Source of the DNA: Humulus lupulus
Lineage: Eukaryota > Streptophyta > Magnoliopsida > Rosales > Cannabaceae
Assembly: GCF_963169125.1 (NCBI RefSeq)
Contig: NC_084794.1
Location: 112,568,358-112,632,357, forward strand
Reading direction: 5' to 3'
DNA length: 64,000 bases
The position numbers and the translations under genes were made by a program. Below, one piece after another: positions 32,878 to 44,462 of this stretch (the stretch's first letter is position 1; every line of letters starts with the position of its first letter). The notes under the pieces were generated by a model. It did not search any database and was not told where the DNA came from. It saw only the letters and a program-made list of their open reading frames with translations.

Positions 32878-34612
32878 TCACATTTGCTCAATAAAACTTC
32901 TATTCACACAAATTTCAAGAAATAGCACACATATACCAAAAATATGTAAGATATGAGAAAAAAATACAAAAAACAATCATATCTCTATTCCTTTAGGTTT
33001 TTAACTAATCTATGATATCCTTGTCCCGGTTGGCGAGAGTAAAAAATATCACTAGTTAAATAGAGTTGTAAACTCATTTAATAATGTACACCACTATTAA
33101 CAACCTACTATTCGATCAAAATAAGAAAACAAAATCTCTTATTTTATGAGCTAGACCCACGGTTTCAATAATCATAGATTTAGTCCTAGTAGTCACCGTA
33201 GGGGTGAGTCTAGTAGAATTTGACATATAATTATCTATTTTTCGAAATCTAACCTTGTCAAAATAACTAATGAACACCTTCCGTAGGGGGACGAATCAAA
33301 GCACCTCGAGGCCCCATTAAGCTATTGACTATGTTAAACCAACAGTGGATATCGAATATAATTCTTAAAATAAGCTCATTATAAAATTAAAAATACTATT
33401 TTTATTATTTATTTTTAGAAAATTAATGACTATGGTTTTCCCAAAAAAAAAATTAAACAGATTAAATTTTTTAAAACCAAAGTCCTATAATTTCTTATTA
33501 ATTATAAAGTGTCACATTGAAACAAATTTAATTAATTTGTTGCTAATGAATATTTAGGTTTAACTAATATAATGAACCTATACAATTAAGTCAAACTCAG
33601 GTAAATGGGCCTTAACAATTGGGCTTGTATGAAGGAGGGTTGGGTCCAGTATGTCGTTCCCACTACAAAGGCCCCCTATCTTCCATATAAGGTCCAAAAA
33701 ACAGGAATTTAAACCTTCATTTTATTAATTGTTATTAATTGATTAGGCACACTATAGTCATGCAAAGAAAATGGGCATTCACAAGTGGAATCACCCACAA
33801 GAGAGGAATTTAAACTTTACATTTTCTAATGGACCCAAATAAAACCTATCATTTTATGAATATTTTATTTGGAAAAATACCATATATCTACAAACATATG
33901 AGCCACTATATGCATCTAAGCCCAATTACAAAAATATCACATATAGTGCAAACAGACATGTTATAATTGGATGGGCCTAATCATGTTACTATATGAGCAA
34001 TTCTATGAATATATGCAAAAATACCACAATTTATTTCATTTGCAAAAATACCACAATTAATTATCTAGAATTTATCAAAAATTCAAATTAATAAAATTTT
34101 TACAAAAATAAGTCAATTTAAATGAAATTTATCAACAATTAACAATAGTTAATTTAAATTTCATCTATCAACAGCAACTTTGTTTTAGGTTAATTTGATA
34201 AAAAAAAATATTAATTTAATTTATATAGGATTTATCAACAATTAACCAAAGTTAATTTAAATCCCAATTATTAAAAAAATATTTTATTAATTGGCTGAAA
34301 AAATGATATTGTTCAAAATTTAACCAATTTTAAAATTTAAAATCAATATTTTAAGTATTTTCCAAAAATATCTTGTGTTGTTACAACTATTAGCTAATAT
34401 TTTAACCATTTAAAATATATATATATATATAAATAGTTATAACAACCCTAAAATATCTCAAAATAGTTAAATAAATTCAAATATCCATAAAAATATCTAA
34501 CAATATTCAAATTTCAAATAATTTAAATATTAAAAACTATAGAATAAAAAAGATATTTATATTTTCAAATAAAGATTTAATAAAAAAAATCAAGAATTTA
34601 AATGAAAATATC
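32878..34612 (-). mobile_element. 5' leader of copia E, truncated
   Basis: This AT-rich non-coding region precedes E's gag on the minus strand. The stretch near 33,270-33,300 (minus: GTCCCCCTACGGAAGGTG) parallels the leader of B (26,300), supporting its place in E. No LTR similar to 2768-4541 is found before C sequence resumes at 34,613, so E's 5' LTR and primer site are deleted. A (TA)n run lies at about 34,415-34,432. Nothing else recognised. Confidence 0.6.
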
Positions 34613-35786
34613 TTACCCGGCCAATAAGGCTTCGTGCTCAGCTTAGTTGTTGGATGCCACGAATCCGAACCGCAGCGCAGAGTGGAAATGATGCCCTTCT
34701 GGGGATATTAAGATGATCCCATCTCTGGACCCGTTCTCGTTAGATGACCCGTCCACGAAGATTCTTCATAATTCTTGTACTGGTTCTCTCAACGGCTCCT
34801 CCTGGAATCCAGTGCAATCAGCCAGGGCTTGGCTTTTGATCGCAGTTCGAGGTGTGTACAGTATCTCGAATTAGCTGAGCTTGACCGCCCATTTCAATAG
34901 ACGTCCCGATGTCTCAGGTTTTTGCTGCACCTGCCTTAAAGGTTGATCGGTCATGACGTGGATTGAATGGGATTGGAAATTCGGCCTAAGCTTCCTGGAG
35001 GCCGTAATAAGGCAGAACGCCATCTTTTCCATTAGAGGATACTGAGATTCTGCTCTGATAAGTCTTTTGCTTATATAATATACTGGCTTTTGAACTCGGT
35101 CCTCCTTCCGGACCAGCACGACGCTGGCCGCACTTTCTGTCAAAGCTAAATAAAGGAAAATGGGCTCCCCTGCCGTTGGCTTAGATAACACTGGTGGCTC
35201 TGCCAAATGTGTCTTTAGATTGAGGAAAGCATGCTCGGACTCATCAATCCATTCAAAATTTTTGTTACCCCAGAGCAAGTTGTAGAATGGCAAACACTTG
35301 TCGGTGGACTTAGAAATAAACCGATTAAGGGCTGCCACTCTTCCTGTCAGACTTTGGACATCTTTATGCGACTTAGGCGAAGACATTTCTAGCATCGATC
35401 TGATTTTGTCGGGGTTCGCTTCTATCCCCTGGTGTTGACTATGAATCCCATAAATTTTCTCTGCCACTCCGAAAGTACACTTTGGGGGGTTTAACCTCAT
35501 ACTATACCTCCTTAGGATCCCAAAACATTCCTTCAGATCAGAGACATGGTTATCGACAGTTTTTGACTTGACCAACATATCATCAACATACACTTCCATG
35601 TTTTTTTTTCGATCTGATTAGTGAACATTCGGTTGACCAATCTCTGGTAGGTCGCCGCTGCGTTCTTCAGCCCGAAAGGCATGGCTGTATAACAGTACAC
35701 GTTGGTTGGAGTCATAATGCTAGTATGCTCCTGATCCACGGAATTCATAGAGATCTGGTTATATCCAGAGTATGCATCCATGAAGG
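34613..35786 (-). pseudogene. RT and RNase H of Tat element C
   Basis: Minus-strand reading from 35,786: [32 protein letters not shown], catalytic YVDDMLVKS (35,590), the RT thumb, then gypsy RNase H (FLYLALTESAASVVLVRKED, YYISKRLIRAE). Past a stop near 34,870 it runs into the second RNase H, which breaks off at 34,613 near the NN-AEHEALLAG motif. A frameshift lies near 35,590. It aligns with A and with the C integrase at 1468-2767. It is flanked by E (left) and F (right). F was inserted in the codons just before MDAYSG. Confidence 0.9.
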
Positions 35787-37634
35787 TGTTGGAAAAACTT
35801 ATATAGGATCTTTATTTATTTTCATGTATATCTAACATTAAACAAATTAATTCGAGATAGCCTAAAACCTTTTTCTAAAATTGAATTCAAAGAGAAACAA
35901 AGAATAGAATACTTACAGTATACGCAGTGGAATTAAAGAGTCATTCCTTTAGTTTCTCTAACTCTTGTATCCTCTCTGTCGCAGAGTATTATTAAGAAAC
36001 TGAACCGATCTTCTATTTTCTTCACAGTCTTCCAATGTATCCTTAAAATCACCAAGACTAGTGTGGGAAATTCTCAACACATGAGATAGATATAGAGAGA
36101 AGAAGAGAAAATAACAAAGAGGCTTAGAAAAGGACTTGTGTTTAGAGAGAATCTAAAACTATCAGAAAATCAGTGTCCGTCGTCTCAGAAATCTTCACTG
36201 ATGATTTCTCTCTAAGCACTCCTTTTATAGACTCAATTAGGTCATTTAATTTAATAAAAAAAATCAATAAAATAATAGCCATTTTAAAGCCCTAGGTCGA
36301 AATTATCATGGGCTTTAGGCCCGTGAAATTTCCCATTTGATTATAAGCCCATTGGACTTAAAATCAATGCCCGTATTATTTTCTATTGATTTAATTATTT
36401 ATATCCTTTATCAAATTAATTATTTATAATTTGAACCTTGATTTAAACTTATTTATTAATTTAAATACCAATTTATCTTAATTAATAAATCTGCAATAAT
36501 TTCACTTTTCTTCTCAAAATTATACAACTCTGTGAAAGTATCCAAAATTGACCTGGTCAACTTTGATAATTCTAATTGATAATTAAATCAATTAATTGAG
36601 ACTATCTAGACGATTTTATCCAAGGTACAATGGGAACCATGGGCCTATGAAATCAAGCTCCAATAAGTTATCATAAATCTAACAAATAAATTTACTAACT
36701 TATTAATTCCTCGTGACTCCACTATAGACTCGAAATTACACTCTTGAATTGATAGAAAACTCTATAAAAAATATAGATACGCTATTAATTATCAATTGTT
36801 ACAACCATAATTGTCACTTAATCCTCTATAGACGGTCTACAATGAGATAGGACTAAAATACCATTTTACCCCTCATTGTATTTTATCCTTAAAACACTTA
36901 GTTCCTTGTAAATGATATTTCAGTAAACTAATTTAATTACTGAAATGAGATCTCTATCATTTAACACCTTGAACCAAACTAAAAGGAAACCATCGTTTCA
37001 CTTCTTCATCAGAAGCTATAGACGTTCATATCTATGATCAACACTCCCACTCAATTATACTACCGAGTTCCCAAGATGTAAGTATGGGCTAGTCCGTAGG
37101 GTAAGCTGGTAATGAACAAGTCAAAGAACTCAAATAGTACAATTAGTTAGAATACTAACCACTCAGAATTGAGATTGAATTGACCTATGGTCAACTATAT
37201 GGTATGACTATAATAGATAATAACAGTATGTTTACTTATCTTATCAACTGTCAATATCGGTCCTGTCCGATGTAACAAATACATTCGATCTTATCTACTT
37301 TGCTAATGTTCTGGAAAGAACATAACACTGTGATGTGTAAGTAGATCATATCGTAGATTAGCAAGTCAATATAAATCCTGTGCACAAACTAATCTTAGGA
37401 CTAACTTATTTTGAACATATAATCATATTTATATTCCACTGTGATTACGTCACTATAAATAAGATTTGCTATATATTTGGGATTTAATAGAAGTTTATAT
37501 TAAACAAATAATCATGAAAATAAAACATGTGAGCAAAGTGATTGACAAGTCAAAAAATTATTTCTATTCTTTTATTGATAATAAAATGAGATTACAAAGA
37601 ATTTGGGTTTTAATTAGGGCATAAAACCCCAACA
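35787..37634 (-). mobile_element. 3' LTR of copia element F, complete
   Basis: 1848 bp, plus-strand ends TGTTGGAAAAACT ... AACCCCAACA. It lies directly against C's RT on the left and against the polypurine tract (37,635-37,648) on the right. It is clearly the same family as the E LTR (2768-4541), with scattered substitutions and small indels. Only this LTR of F remains. Confidence 0.88.
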
Positions 37635-37658
37635 AACTCCCACTGTCACTAATTGAAA

Positions 37659-39147
37659 CTAATGCCTTATTTCTACTAATCCCATTTCCTTGATATGCTT
37701 ATCAAATGTAGCTTTTGGTAGTGTCTTTGTAAACGGATCCGCAAGATTGTCTTCAGTTGCAATCTTCATAACCTTCACATCTCCCCTGGCCACATATTCT
37801 CGAATAATGTGATACTTCCTTTCTATATGCTTACTCCTCTTGTGACTTCGAGGTTCTTTCGAGTTAGCTATCGCTCCTGTATTGTCACAAAACAACACAA
37901 GCGGTTTATCCATTTCTGGAATAACACCAAGATCTGAATAGAACTTCTTTAGCCAGACTATTTCCTTAGCTGCTTCTGATGCAGCTATGTACTAAGCCTC
38001 CATGGTGGAATCTGAGATTGCAGACTGCTTTACGCTTCTCCAAATCACAGCTCCACCCCCAAGAGTAAATACCATTCCAGAAGTAGACTTTCGGTCATCG
38101 ACATCAGTCTGAAAATTTGAATCGGTGTAGCCTACAGGGTTCAGAACACCACCCTTGTAGACTAACATATAATCCCTAGTCTGTCTCAAATACTTCAGGA
38201 TATGCTTAACTTCTATCCAATGTTCCGGTCTTGGGTTTGACTGATACCTGCTCACTACTCCCACTGCATAGCAGATATCTAGTCTATTACACAACATGGC
38301 ATACATCAGACTTTTAATTACAGATGTGTAAGGAACTTTTCTCATTGCATCTTCCTCTTTAGGAGTCTGGGGAGACTGCTTCTTTGAAAGATGAATTCCA
38401 TGGCTGGATGGTAGACACCCTTTCTTGGAATTTTTCATTGAGAAACGTTCAAGCACTTTATCTATGTAAGCTGCTTGAGATAGAGCTAAGAGTCTGTTCT
38501 TTCTATCCCTGATGATCTAGATACCTAGAACATAACTTGCTTCACCCAATTCCTTCATCTGGAATTGAGTGCTCAGCCAATTCATCATATCTGATAATTT
38601 CTTAGCATTGTTTCCAATGAGTAAGATATCATCAACATAAAGAACCAGGAATACCACTATTTGATTTGCCTTCAGTTGGTAAACACAGGGCTCATCAATA
38701 TTTTGTTCAAAGCCATAGGTTTTGATTATTTCATCAAACCTAAGATTCCAGGAACGAGAAGCTTGCTTAAGTCCATAGATGGACCTATTGAACTTGCAAA
38801 CTTTTCCTTCTTGTCTAGATACTTTAAATCATTCTGGCTAATCCATATAAATGACTTCGTCAAGCTTTCCATTAAGAAAAGTCATCTTGACGTCCATTTG
38901 CTAGACCTCATAGTCGAGAGCGGCTGCTGTGGATAGGAGGATGCGAATGGATTTGAGCATGGCTATCAGACTAAAATTTTCCTCATAGTCCACGCCTTCT
39001 CTTTGGGTATTACCCTTTGCCACTAATCAAGCTTTATAAGTCTCGATATTTCCATCAACACCTCGTTTCTTCTCGTAGATCCACTTGTACCCAATGGCCC
39101 TAAAGTGACTAGGTGCTTCCACAAGATCTCAGACGGAATTTGAGTAC
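37659..39147 (-). pseudogene. Copia F RNase H and RT, 5' half deleted
   Basis: Minus-strand RT (from 39,147 to about 38,460) with several stops, then RNase H (38,456-37,992: CNRLDICYAVGVVSRYQSNP; 37,913-37,659: SHKRSKHIERKYH). The text parallels E 4566-6054 closely and then stops at 39,147 exactly where C's gag begins. Integrase, protease, gag and the 5' LTR of F are missing, together with the C-terminal gag, protease and RT start of C. One deletion spanning the F/C boundary would explain all of this. Confidence 0.88.
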
Positions 39148-39830
39148 AGAGGGTGTCTGATCAGTGAGGTGATTCTCATTCCATCAGGTCGGACAAAGTT
39201 AGCCCGGGGTCGCTTTGCTTCACCATTCCTGGTTCCCTGCGCCTGACGATCTGATCGCGGTACTGGGAAGTCGGCTTGGACATGTCGTCCTTGTGAGTTT
39301 GTCCTTGACCGTATGTGTGGGTTGCCATGGGCATTTGACGGTGGCGCTGAACTCGGAGTTGAGGTTTTGACTGACCGGCTGACTCGATGATGATCTCTGG
39401 GAAAGCCACTAAATGGAGTTTCTTGGTGATTATGCAAAACAGGCGTAGAACTTAGAGTTGAGGTTCTAACTGACCTGCTGGGCCTGGGTCGACTATCCCG
39501 ACGGGACTTACAAGTCCTGCCTTGCCTCTTTCCGACATTAACATCGGTTGCAAGAAGGGGTTGCTGAGCCAAGACTTCCTCAATTTGCTTATTTTCTTTG
39601 GCTAGATGGCTCCTCAACTGCATGTTCTCCATCTCCACCGCAGTCAAGTAATCCGGGTTCAAATTCGGCGGTAGAGGTGCTGAACTTCCGGTGTCATTGT
39701 GGCCCATTGGTTGCTTTCCTGATCGCTGCTGAATCTCCGGGTTTCGCTCGTAAAAAACAATGGTATGGTGAGCCTCCTGCCCACCATACTGATCTGTCTC
39801 GTTACCATGCCTTGAAAGAGTGACCACCAT
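39148..39830 (-). pseudogene. gag N-terminus of Tat element C, truncated
   Basis: It starts at ATG 39,830 (minus), 45 nt from the primer site, and is open to the F junction. Seen: a Gln/His/Asn-rich leader, a short coiled coil (LTAVEMENMQLRSHLAKENK), then Arg/Ser/Pro-rich sequence with two similar segments (SRSVRTSTLSS and SRSVKTSTPSS, an internal duplication). It ends in FVRPDGMRITSLI. The capsid-like core seen in A and D is lost beyond the junction. Confidence 0.8.
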
Positions 39831-39874
39831 GATGAACTTTTTCTTGAATCTTTTTCAATGGCACTAATTTGCAG

Positions 39875-39892
39875 CTCTCAATGAAAGCACCA
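39875..39892 (-). other. Primer binding site of element C
   Basis: Minus-strand TGGTGCTTTCATTGAGAG lies 3 nt after the LTR end GCGTCAACA. It is identical to that of elements A and D. Confidence 0.85.
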
Positions 39893-39895
39893 AAC

Positions 39896-40688
39896 TGTTG
39901 ACGCGGTTTTTTGCCAACATTGTATTACGTAATTAGCTAGAATAAGCTAGTGCTTAAGGATAAACCATAGTTAGAATAATGACTCTTAAGCATACTTAGA
40001 ATGATATAGTAAGAACACTCATTCCTTTTTATGTGGTTCGGAGGCTAAAATCCCCCTAGTCCATGAGTCTATATTATTACTGTATGTCTCCCTATATTTC
40101 GACAGAGTATTTGCAATACACAGAAAAAAAAACCCAACCCCCTCTCTTATCCAAGGTCTTGGTATTTATAGAAAAACCATCCCAGGATAGGTGCAGGGGT
40201 CATCACGTGGATACCCATCGTATATGTGCCCTATCTTCCACAAATGATGAATATTACAATATATATTAAGGTATGGTCTAATCATTAGGTAGAATTGATC
40301 ATGGGTCGTTTGGCATAATTGAACATGTGATGTTTGATCATGCACGTTTATGTTACGTGTCCGAGAATTCAGGGATAACGAACATGTAATGTCTGACCAC
40401 GCACGTTTATAAATAACGTGTCTAGGTTTATAAAGACTCCTAGACATGGAAGGTATTCAGAGTACTACGACCTGAACATAAGGCCAGCTCGTGCCTAGGA
40501 TGCTGTATTTTATATCCATCTCTAGCTCATGTCTTAATGCTTCATATTCCTCAGCTTGTATTATTACCTGGGGAGTCGCGCTGCCTTCGCAGAGGAAATA
40601 TCAACTTATGGGTCCCTTAGTACTATTCTTAGCTAGCCAGCTGTACTCGAGCTGCATAAAAGACCCGAGCTGAATATTAGGGCGTACA
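39896..40688 (-). mobile_element. LTR shared by element C (as 5' LTR) and the element to its right (as 3' LTR)
   Basis: 793 bp; minus-strand start TGTACGCCCTAATATTCAGC and end CGCGTCAACA. The primer site of C lies on its left side. On its right is a perfect polypurine tract, which should only flank a 3' LTR. No target duplication can be tested here. The opposite LTR of D (48,411-49,051) has similar ends (TGTTTACCCTAA ... GTCAACA) but a different body and length. Confidence 0.8.
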
Positions 40689-40705
40689 TTTTCCCCCCAA
40701 GTCCC
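40689..40705 (-). other. Polypurine tract abutting the shared LTR
   Basis: Minus strand GGGACTTGGGGGGAAAA is immediately followed by the LTR start TGTACGCC. It closely parallels the terminal tract of A. Confidence 0.8.
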
Positions 40706-40847
40706 TGCCCATGTCGTATAACATCATTTTCTGACTGACACGGTGGGGACTTTTAAACTTCATCTGTATTGTGTTTTAGTCGAACACCATTTCCTTTGAT
40801 TAGCTCTAAAAGCTTCATTCTTCTACTGTTTTTAGAGCATCTTAACC

Positions 40848-41411
40848 ATGAAAAATGGCTGGTGTCGCTCCGAGGAGGTCGATGCAAAACATGCTAAGGA
40901 GATCAAGGCATGCGAGGAGAGGGTTAAGGTGGATAAAGACAAAATCGCCACTTTAACCGAGGATCTGAATAGGAGCCAAGAAGATTTGGCCAAAGCCATT
41001 GCTGCCAAGGAGAAGTTTAAGGAAGCCTCCGGGGCTAACTACAAGGAAGCAGCCAAACTTCAAGAAGATTTGGAGGCGAGCATGAATGAGGCAAATGGTC
41101 TAGAGGAGCGAGTGAAGCTGCTCGAGGAGACAAATTCCCAAAACTTGGAGAGGTTCCAAGGAGCTACCTTCATCTGCTTCTACATGTTTTGGAAGAACAA
41201 TTTGGAGGTAAACATTGATTATCTTCCCGAGCAGGATAAACAAGCTGAACTTGCCAAGTGCGTTTCTCATATAGAGGATGAAAGGAATGCCCTGAATGCC
41301 TCGGATATCCTTGAAATCTCTTTGGCGACAGGCATCAATGGTGCTGAAGAAGATGCCGAAACTTCAGTCTACAAGCAGTCACAACAAGACCATCCTCCAA
41401 CTCCACAGTAG
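40848..41411 (+). CDS. Antisense ORF of the D-side Tat element, last exon
   Basis: 187 codons from ATG 40,848 to the stop at 41,411. An acceptor-like TGTTTTTAG precedes it near 40,834, so it may be a 3' exon. Residues 1-105 are strongly coiled-coil (Lys/Glu/Ala with heptads, e.g. EERVKVDKDKIATLTEDLNR). A short aromatic block follows (GATFICFYMFWKNNLEVN), then an acidic Gln/Pro tail. This is the same layout as the last exon of A's antisense gene. The upstream exons expected from A are missing because only about 140 bp separate it from the polypurine tract. It is intact as an ORF although the neighbouring gag-pol is broken. Confidence 0.6.
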   Translation: MKNGWCRSEEVDAKHAKEIKACEERVKVDKDKIATLTEDLNRSQEDLAKAIAAKEKFKEASGANYKEAAKLQEDLEASMNEANGLEERVKLLEETNSQNLERFQGATFICFYMFWKNNLEVNIDYLPEQDKQAELAKCVSHIEDERNALNASDILEISLATGINGAEEDAETSVYKQSQQDHPPTPQ

Positions 41412-41748
41412 CAATTTTATCTATGAAATTAAAACATACGAACAAAAGTTCGTAATGTTAAGACAATTTTGCTACTTAAGGCAGCTTTAATTTCCTTTTG
41501 ATATTTTTAATTACATCGGAGAAGCAATTTCTCGTGATGTAAAGAAATTTCATTGTGATATTATAATATACTCTCATTGATATTATAACATCTGCTCGAA
41601 TGACAAAACTTAGCATAACACTTTATTAAGATTTCACAAAATTAACTAAATATTTTTGAAAAATACTCTAAGTGTCGTAGTATGTTTTCCCTTATTTTTC
41701 TCGTGTGTTAACATATGATCGTGGATATGCTTTGCTTGTTTTGGATCT

Positions 41749-41764
41749 TATATGCCCCCCAAGT
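41749..41764 (-). other. Internal polypurine-tract-like motif of D
   Basis: Minus-strand ACTTGGGGGGCATATA lies between the integrase end and the antisense ORF, as in A and C. The region 41,412-41,748 is AT-rich without a tandem array. Confidence 0.5.
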
Positions 41765-42119
41765 GATCGAGGAGCTTAAGGTTCTCAATCACTTTCCATG
41801 ACCAATACCTGTACGAACATCACTGCTCGCGTACTTATAACAATCAATGATAATGTAGCAAAACAACACACTTAATGAGAAAATACTTGTAATAAATACA
41901 ATAATTGTCAAGAATGACTGGTTGGGCATAGTTCCTTTTATTTCTCATAATAAAATGGACAAAATTCGTGTCTGTACGAGTGATCAAAAATTGATCTTAC
42001 ACTCATAAGCGACCGACCATCTAACTGGCCAACCCTTGGTCGCAAACTTGTAAAATGTAAAATTAATACAAGCCAATTCTTTAAAAAGAATTGTTTATTA
42101 ATAATACTTGTGCATGTGT

Positions 42120-44462
42120 TCTCCATTCCAATAGCAAGGAACAAGATCTCCATTTAAGCGAGCAAGTTTATATGTGCCTGGTTGTAGAATTCTTCAATTT
42201 GATATGAACTTTCACAGTTTGTTCCGAGTACTCCAACATTCTGGTCGTGAGTGTTGAGAAAAACTATTCTAAGTACCAAATCACCCACGTTAAACTTTCT
42301 TTCACGTACTTTAGAGTTAAAATATCGAGCAACCTTTTGTTGGTAAGCTACAACTCGGAGTTGAGCCTACTCTCGCCTTTCGTTGACCAAGTCCAAAGAT
42401 TCCATTAATAACTAGTTATTCGTGTTCGTGCTCTGGTCCTATGTCAGAATTCTATGCGATGGTGGATCTAACACAACCGGTAACATGGCTTCATACCCAT
42501 AGGCCAAGGAAAATGGTGTATGGCCTGTTGTTGTACGGTGAGATGTTCTATACGACCAGAGTACTTCTGGCAATATTTCTGGCCACGCCCCCTTTGCTTC
42601 TTCGAGCCTTTTCTTCAGTGTGTCTTTTAGAGTTTTGTTACCACCTACAACCTCTCTGTTGGCTTGTGGATGAGAAACTGACAAAAAACTCTTTGTAATA
42701 CCTTGCCGTTCGCAGAAATCAGTGAAAAGGTCACAGTCAAATTGTGTGCCATTATCTGAGACAATTTTTTTCGGCAACCCATATCGACATATAATGTTTT
42801 TGACGACGAAATCCAATACTTTATTGGTCGTGATTTTTGCGAGTGGCTCAGCTTCGCCCCACTTAGTAAAGTAGTCAACAACAACTACTGCATACTTGAC
42901 ATTCCCTTTTCCCGTAGGCAAAGACCCGATCAGGTCAATTCCCTAAACTGCGAATTGCCATGGGCTTTGCATATGTTTAAGCTCATTTGGGGTTGCTCGT
43001 GGTATCTTCAAAAATTGTTGGCACTTATCACACTTTTTAATGAATTCCATAGAGTCTTCGATCATGGTAGGCCAAAAATACCCTTGTCGGAGAATCTTCT
43101 TTGAAAAACTTTGCCCCCCCCCCCCCCCCGAGCAAGATCTCCGTAGAAACCTTCATGTACTTATTTCATCAATTCCTTTGCTTTTTCCATAGAGACACAC
43201 CGTGATAAAGGCATTGAGTATCCTCGTCTACACAAGACTCCATCGACCAAAATAAACCAAGCCAATTGTCTCAGAAGCATCCTTGCCTTATTTCTATCCG
43301 ATGGTAATAGTCCTTCTTCGAGATATTTAATGATGGAAGTCATCCATGTGTCTGACACTTGTACAATTAGCAAAGATTCGTCCACTTAAATACTTGGTGC
43401 CAACAAACGTTCGATCGGTACTATGCTCAAAGCGTTAGCATCTTTAGCGCTTGCCAATTTGGCAAATGCATCAACGTTTGAATTATGTTCGTGAGGTACT
43501 TGCTGAAGAGTATACTTCTTAAATTATGCCAATAAATCCTTTGCCTTATTCAAATAAGTAACCATCTTGAAACCCCTAGCCTGATATTCTCCTATAATCT
43601 GATTAACTACTAGTTGGAAGTCACTATATATTTCTAGTGACTTTATATTCATATCCTTGGCTAGTCTTAAACTTGCTAGCAGAACCTCGTATTTGGCTTC
43701 ATTATTAGAGGCCATAAAGTTGAATCTGATCGCACAATGAAACAGATGTTCATCAAGTGTGATTAAAATCAGCCTTGCCCTCGTGTTATGCTCGTTTGAA
43801 GATTCATCTACGAACAACTTCTAGGTAGGGGTTTGATTTTGATCATCACTATCCATTATTGGTTCATTGGCAGGGAGTCCGGTGAATTCTGCAAAGAAAT
43901 TCGCTAGTGCTTGTCCCTTTATAGCTGTTCGTAGTGCATAGAAAATTTCAAACTACCCTAACTCAACTGCCCATTTTAGCAATCGACCAGCGACTTCTGG
44001 TTTTCGTAAGATTTTCCATAATGGCTGTTCGGTAAGTACTATTATGGGGTGAGCCTGAAAGTAGGGTCGCAATTTTCTAGATGTCAGTATCAAGCAGTAA
44101 GCCAATTTCTCTATGGGCGGATATCATAGTTCTGCTCCCACTAGCCTTTTGCTTACGTAATATACTACTTTTTGAATGTTGTCTTCCTCTCTGACCAAAA
44201 AAGCACTAACAGCACACTCCGTTATTGCTATGTAGATGTATAAAGTCTCTCCTTTGACCGACTTGGACAAAATAGGCGGTTGTGACATGTGGGCTTTAAG
44301 AGCCTAAAAAGCCTGTTCGCACTCTTCTATCCATTCAATTTTTTTGTTTCCTCTGAGTAAATTAAAAAATGAGACACACTTGTCTATTGACTTGGATATG
44401 AATCTACTTAGGGCAGCAATTCTTCCGGTCAGGCTTTGAACATCTTTACCTTTGGCAGGAGA
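42120..44462 (-). pseudogene. RNase H and integrase of Tat element D
   Basis: Minus-strand pieces: gypsy RNase H (about 44,460-43,900, many stops), second RNase H (43,817-43,524: FVDESSNEHNTRARLI, ASNNEAKYEVLLASLRLAKD), linker and zinc-binding domain (43,385-43,050), integrase core (42,921-42,439: VSDNGTQFD, SVSHPQANREVVGGNKTLKD) and C-terminal domain (to about 42,120). A G16 run (43,114-43,129, minus) sits inside the zinc-binding domain after the GDLA-type motif and shifts the frame. The catalytic-site sequence NREVVGGNK departs from the NGQVEA(V)NK of A. Confidence 0.9.
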
